Shown one piece after another: positions 60,879 to 64,000 of a stretch of DNA of 64,000 nucleotides. The stretch lies in assembly GCF_041447285.1 (NCBI RefSeq), contig NZ_JBGMEB010000023.1, forward strand, positions 16,011 through 80,010. The letters run 5' to 3'. The stretch's first letter is position 1, and the number at the start of each line of letters is the position of its first letter. The notes under the pieces were generated by a model. The model was not told the origin of the DNA. It made no database searches and saw nothing but the letters and a program-made list of their open reading frames with translations. A program made the translations under genes and the position numbers. This DNA is from Methanomethylovorans sp041447285 (GTDB taxonomy: Archaea; Halobacteriota; Methanosarcinia; Methanosarcinales; Methanosarcinaceae).

Positions 60879-61471
60879 CTCTGTCTACGTAGAAGCTCCA
60901 GGTTGAGAGATTTTTAATTTTTAATAGAAAGGTATGGGCCGAATGGAGTTATAATTTTAAAAAATCAAGAATCAGTATCAGGTGACATTATGCATATATA
61001 TTATTTGGGCCCACCCTTTTAAACAAAGGACTTATAGACCTTCTTTTTTAAAACGGAGGTAGTAGAGCGTAGTTTTTAGGCAGTTGTTATCTGGTCTACC
61101 ATTAGAAAATTTTCGTCTAAAAGTAAACCGAGGGGGGCTATTGATTCCTTCGGATTGGCCGATTAGCTGAAGAAACATTGGTTAGCTGATCGGGCGTGCT
61201 TGCGGGAACCAGAGATTAGCTGAATGAAGGAACCGAAGGAAGCGAAGGAACAAGAGATTTCTAACTCGCCGATAATGTTACTACGTAACTTAAACGGCTC
61301 GCTATTGATTTTAATGATAATCGCTATTAGTGAGTCACTATACTTTTGATACTGACTTGTTTATATATTAATTTTTATATTCGAAAACATCTAAAGGTTA
61401 AATCATCGAACACACCCATAATTAAAAGAACACATGTTGTGTGTTCTTTAGTGTGAATTTAATGATAATCG
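60879..61471. other. Gene-free stretch with short direct repeats
   Basis: About 590 bases without a supportable gene. TTAGCTGA occurs three times (61163-61170, 61182-61189, 61216-61223); GCTATTGATT twice (61138-61147, 61301-61310); ATAATCGCTAT twice (61317-61327, 61465-61475), with 18 shared bases around it. The middle (61130-61260) is richer in G and C than its surroundings. It could be a replication, partition or recombination region of the element. Confidence 0.4.
61425..61449 (-). terminator. Hairpin after the integrase gene
   Basis: AAAGAACACA-TGTTG-TGTGTTCTTT, a perfect ten-base-pair stem, 23 bases beyond the integrase stop; reading leftward the hairpin is followed by TTTAATTA. Probable terminator. 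Confidence 0.5.
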
Positions 61472-62431
61472 CTATCCTCTAATGTCTATAGTCATACCAT
61501 TTGCTCTAAGTATTGCTGCATCTACATCCCTACCGCTGAGATGGATATAGACAGAAGACATAGTGGAAGACCTTGACCATCCGAAATAATTATTCATTTG
61601 TGCTTCCGTTAAGTGATTAGCCATAAAAGTACATCTTGAGTGCCGGAAAATGTGAGGATGTATCCGTTTATTTATTCCTGACTTTGCGGTGATCTTAGAT
61701 AAAGTGTTTCTGAATGCATAGTACTTCAGAAAGTCTAACTGCTTACGTTTATAGTTAAATTTAAAGAACAGTGGAACTAATGGATTATGATTTTCAGGAT
61801 GATCCACAAGCCATTCTTCAATGTATTTGACACTCCAACATGCTCTTACTCTTCTTGGGCCGGTCTTACCGGTTAAATGGATTATTAGACCGATATCATC
61901 AAATGTCAGGTCCTTAACTCTCAGTGTCAATATCTCTCCAATTCTTGCTCCTAAGTCCCACAGCATAGCGATTATAGCTCTATCCCGTCTATTTGATGCA
62001 TTGTTAATGAGTAGTAGAACTTCATGCTCTGTGAGCATATCTTCAGGTAACTTTAAATCTTTAATTTTAACTGACGTTTTTATCCATGAAATCAGTACAG
62101 GATTATTCTCGCTATATAACCATCTATAAAATTTACAGATGGCTATCTTGTAGTCGTGCTTAGTCCATTCACTCTTATCCGAACGCTCCAATGTTATGAC
62201 GTATCGCTTCAGTGCAGGAATATCGATCTTATCAAAATCTTTATTCATACTTTGAGCAATGCACTTAAGTACAGACACGTATTTTATTATTCGATGGTCC
62301 CCGATGCCTTCAATGAAGCATTCATCTACAAAGCTGAGAATTAACTCTTTGTTTCTTCCTGAGATAGAAGAACTCTTGAGTTTCTCAATGCTTTCATCAA
62401 CATTGATGCTATAGATGTTTGCCTTTGTCAT
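61472..62431 (-). CDS. Tyrosine recombinase / integrase
   Basis: 319 residues: N-terminal SAM-like core-binding domain (about 10-115) and C-terminal catalytic domain with R163 (GARIGEIL), K189 (TGKTG), H260 and R263 (HIFRHSR), W285 at the second-His position, and nucleophile Y295 (SSVYIHL). All residues needed for strand exchange are present. It is uninterrupted, unlike SSV-type split integrases. The message may be leaderless: TATA-like CTTAAATACT ends 22 bases before the ATG. Located next to the right boundary (62468-62478) of the tRNA-Thr element, the usual place for an integrase. Confidence 0.92.
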   Translation of the reverse strand: MTKANIYSINVDESIEKLKSSSISGRNKELILSFVDECFIEGIGDHRIIKYVSVLKCIAQSMNKDFDKIDIPALKRYVITLERSDKSEWTKHDYKIAICKFYRWLYSENNPVLISWIKTSVKIKDLKLPEDMLTEHEVLLLINNASNRRDRAIIAMLWDLGARIGEILTLRVKDLTFDDIGLIIHLTGKTGPRRVRACWSVKYIEEWLVDHPENHNPLVPLFFKFNYKRKQLDFLKYYAFRNTLSKITAKSGINKRIHPHIFRHSRCTFMANHLTEAQMNNYFGWSRSSTMSSVYIHLSGRDVDAAILRANGMTIDIRG

Positions 62432-62517
62432 AATAATCGCTATCGGGTGACATAGTATTTAAGGACACTCCGGGGGCTGTAAATCACGTGGTTGAAATCC
62501 CCTCTTTTTGATTCAGC

Positions 62518-62607
62518 CACATATAAACCTTAAATTCGTTCTTCCCAAAAAGTACACATAGATATAAAATGATGAAGAGGAATGCAATCTCTTCATCTGT
62601 TTTTTTA
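62518..62607 (+). ncRNA. Possible small RNA between a TATA box and a hairpin with T-run
   Basis: CACATATAAACC (62518-62529) is TATA-like on the + strand; 45 bases later GATGAAGAG-N9-CTCTTCATC (62571-62597) is followed by seven T. No + strand gene ends here, so a short transcript of about 50-60 bases is possible. Alternatively the hairpin ends the leftward ChW gene transcript. The rest of the stretch 62479-62712 shows no gene. Confidence 0.25.
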
Positions 62608-62712
62608 CACTCCACTCCTTTTTGACTTCAGATGCTCTTGTAAATTGGCTTTGAATCCCTTGACACTTACTATTTTCATATTATCAACCCACTTTTCCCC
62701 ATAGCATATGAG

Positions 62713-63639
62713 TTAATTGTATACACCACTGGGTGAGCCTTGTCCAATGTACACTTGCATTCCTTTCAATGGGATTCCAGCTCCTGTAGTTCCAGCTTGT
62801 GCCCAATTTGAAACCCAAGGACCCCATGCCCCATTGTAATATGCTCGATAGTACACATTAGTGCCAGTGGGTGCACCTACAAGGCGTATTCTGAAAGCTT
62901 CTATTGCTTTGCTTTCTTTTACAGTACCTGCATCCTGGTCTTCTCCAACTTCACCCATCCATCCCTTATAAGCTACATGAGCCTCATATCTGATATTATA
63001 AACATCAGAGTGAAGCCGGAAGGTTTCTAGCTGATTTTTATAGCCGTCTGTTACTATCTTTGGTTCCATCAATCCTGTTTTCCAACCGGTATATGCAAAC
63101 TGTGCAGCTATATAAGTGTCAGGTACTTCAACTGCATAATAACTAGACATAGACATGCTGTGTTTCCCAACAAGTCCGCTACGAACGTAATTTTGGTCAT
63201 ATACTGATGCAGAAGAATCTTTTATAGCTGTGTGACCAGAATAATGCTTATTTGCACTATTGAATGTAGCAATCGCTGTACCACGGGTAACGGCTGATGC
63301 AGTTCTTCCTCGAATCCAATGATTGGTGGCCGTGTAAGTCATACCATCAGAACCACTTATAGCTCTTACAAAATCAACACATTCACCAGAACCTACCTTT
63401 GCTGCATTGAAAGTCCCCATTGGTACTTTTATTAGTTGGTACCCTAGATTGAGTTTTTGTGCATATTCCCATGTCAACAAATTATTCTTCCATGCACTGC
63501 TGGGAGTATTAGATAGAGCATTGATATTTTCTGTCGTTGCTTTTAATTCATGTGCAGCTTGAGCTGGTGCAAGTAGCAGACAAAATATCATGAAAAATAT
63601 TGTAACTAGCGTAATTCCCTTAATTGTTTTGTTTCTCAC
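62713..63639 (-). CDS. Secreted protein with BPSL0067/CHAP-like domain and ChW repeats
   Basis: 308 residues from GTG 63639, with GGAGG upstream. Signal peptide (LVTIFFMIFCLLLAPAQAA), then a cysteine-peptidase-like domain (about 75-175: GECVDFVRAISG with candidate Cys, NHWIRG, GTAIATF, SGHTAI with candidate His) as in BPSL0067/NlpC-like proteins, and at the C-terminus one clear ChW repeat (YKGWMGEVGEDQDAGT...IEAFRIRLVG) after a weaker one (YTGWKTGL...LETFRLHS). ChW repeats are known mainly from clostridia, so transfer from bacteria is likely. A role in degrading or binding bacterial or archaeal wall polymer is inferred. Confidence 0.75.
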   Translation of the reverse strand: MRNKTIKGITLVTIFFMIFCLLLAPAQAAHELKATTENINALSNTPSSAWKNNLLTWEYAQKLNLGYQLIKVPMGTFNAAKVGSGECVDFVRAISGSDGMTYTATNHWIRGRTASAVTRGTAIATFNSANKHYSGHTAIKDSSASVYDQNYVRSGLVGKHSMSMSSYYAVEVPDTYIAAQFAYTGWKTGLMEPKIVTDGYKNQLETFRLHSDVYNIRYEAHVAYKGWMGEVGEDQDAGTVKESKAIEAFRIRLVGAPTGTNVYYRAYYNGAWGPWVSNWAQAGTTGAGIPLKGMQVYIGQGSPSGVYN

Positions 63640-63664
63640 TTATCATCAACCTCCATTTAAGCGA

Positions 63665-63823
63665 TTAATGTAGTGTATATGAAGGCAGTCTGTCAACACT
63701 AACATTTTGTATATAGCTTTTGACTGATTCGGATACGTTCGGGGTACTAGGTGTTGTTGATGCTACTAACCTCATTAGTAGAAACACCCCCAACACTCCA
63801 TAAATACTTAGTCTATTTTTCAT
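63665..63823 (-). CDS. Small secreted or membrane peptide (52 aa)
   Basis: Read from ATG 63823 to TAA 63665, with GAGGA spaced seven bases before the ATG. Product: short basic start, hydrophobic stretch (IYGVLGVFLLMRLVAS), then a Thr/Ser/Pro-rich tail. It ends 25 bases before the GTG of the ChW protein, so both likely form one operon. No family recognised. Confidence 0.5.
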   Translation of the reverse strand: MKNRLSIYGVLGVFLLMRLVASTTPSTPNVSESVKSYIQNVSVDRLPSYTLH

Positions 63824-63889
63824 TTTATTTCCTCTTTAAATATGTTTCTTAATCAACATATTACAATTAGTTTTAGGGGCCTTTGAAAA

Positions 63890-63904
63890 TAGAAATCATT
63901 TCTA
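63890..63904. promoter_or_regulatory. 15-base palindrome upstream of the secreted-protein operon
   Basis: TAGAAAT-C-ATTTCTA, a perfect palindrome 67-81 bases before the ATG at 63823. Candidate operator. The remaining bases to 64000 show no gene. Confidence 0.35.
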
Positions 63905-64000
63905 GGATTAATATAACTTATTTTCTCTATCTTAGTATCAATCCATATTCCCCCTTCAAATGTACATCACAGAACAGGGTTAATTTTCATTTTACTCTAA

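Larger units (their letters stand above)
61317..62443. repeat. ATAATCGCTAT motif around the integrase gene
   Basis: Copies on the + strand at 61317-61327, 61465-61475 (just after the integrase stop) and 62433-62443 (just before its start), one on the - strand inside the gene (61965-61975), and one at 57232-57242. Several read GATAATCGCTATC, with GATA/TATC half-sites. The copy at 62433 lies between the integrase TATA-like CTTAAATACT (62453-62463) and its ATG. Confidence 0.55.
60601..62478. mobile_element. Putative tRNA-Thr-integrated element with tyrosine integrase
   Basis: CTCCGGGGGCT at the 3' end of tRNA-Thr (60601-60611) recurs at 62468-62478, 37 bases beyond the integrase start; with the next bases the match is 14 of 15. 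Between them (about 1.9 kb) lie a small membrane-protein gene, a gene-free repeat-bearing stretch and the integrase. This fits integration of a small element into the tRNA gene with attL and attR. The 11-base core is short for archaeal att sites, so confidence is moderate. Confidence 0.55.

Noticed and set aside
62468..62510. Sequence resembling a tRNA 3' half (GGCTGTAAATC then GGTTGAAATCCCC)
   Set aside because: The anticodon stem does not pair and no acceptor stem is present; only the 11-base match to tRNA-Thr is kept as a putative att site.

Overview
The window comes from a methanogenic archaeon of the order Methanosarcinales, most likely family Methanosarcinaceae (a Methanolobus-, Methanococcoides- or Methanosarcina-like genome). 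The taxonomic evidence is a coenzyme M operon that starts with cysteate synthase (the Methanosarcinales route), methanogenesis marker protein 8, archaeal TFB, Gar1 and Trm5, TATA-box promoters, and an archaeosortase C/PEF-CTERM sorting locus. Genus and species cannot be fixed from the sequence alone.

Region by region. (1) 1-472: end of a Nif3-like gene and a coupled 53-residue ORF. (2) 0.5-11.8 kb: a glycogen island of two divergent operons. The leftward one holds a GT3-like glycogen synthase, GalT-like uridylyltransferase and GT4 glycosyltransferase; the rightward one holds two GH57 paralogues (one with altered motifs), a V4R protein, GH15 glucoamylase and debranching enzyme. (3) 12-19.7 kb: a large AT-rich TPR membrane protein, two receiver-PAS-histidine kinases and MscL. 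(4) 19.8-24.3 kb: coenzyme M operon, in transcription order cysteate synthase, ABC ATPase, Cys-rich GTPase, [4Fe-4S] protein, comD, comE. (5) 24.5-35.6 kb: TPR protein, HAD phosphatase, a 14-repeat LVIVD/PKD/DNRLRE surface protein, a beta-helix-like adhesin and a small envelope-glycan cluster.

(6) 35.8-43.8 kb is the most distinctive region. A three-gene cassette (A = 3-TM protein with ectodomain, B = PEF-CTERM protein, C = single-TM ectodomain protein) occurs three times in tandem. Archaeosortase C follows cassette 2, and a 41-codon archaeosortase-like remnant sits at the matching place after cassette 3. A and C are well conserved between copies, while B is conserved only in its sorting tail. 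This looks like a dedicated surface-protein sorting system with exchangeable cargo.

(7) 43.8-58.9 kb: CbbQ/NorD-type AAA+ and VWA pair, SemiSWEET, an RGG-like zinc protein, JAMM protein, thioesterase, mmp8, paaK, a gluzincin peptidase, CooC-like ATPase, DUF1059, gar1 and tfb. (8) 58.9-64 kb: LysE, trm5, tRNA-Thr(CGT), then a probable 1.9-kb integrated element bounded by a copy of the tRNA 3' end and carrying a tyrosine integrase, followed by a secreted ChW-repeat protein and a small secreted peptide. Several small genes (311-472, 43661-43786, 50244-50405, 63665-63823) were read directly from the bases.
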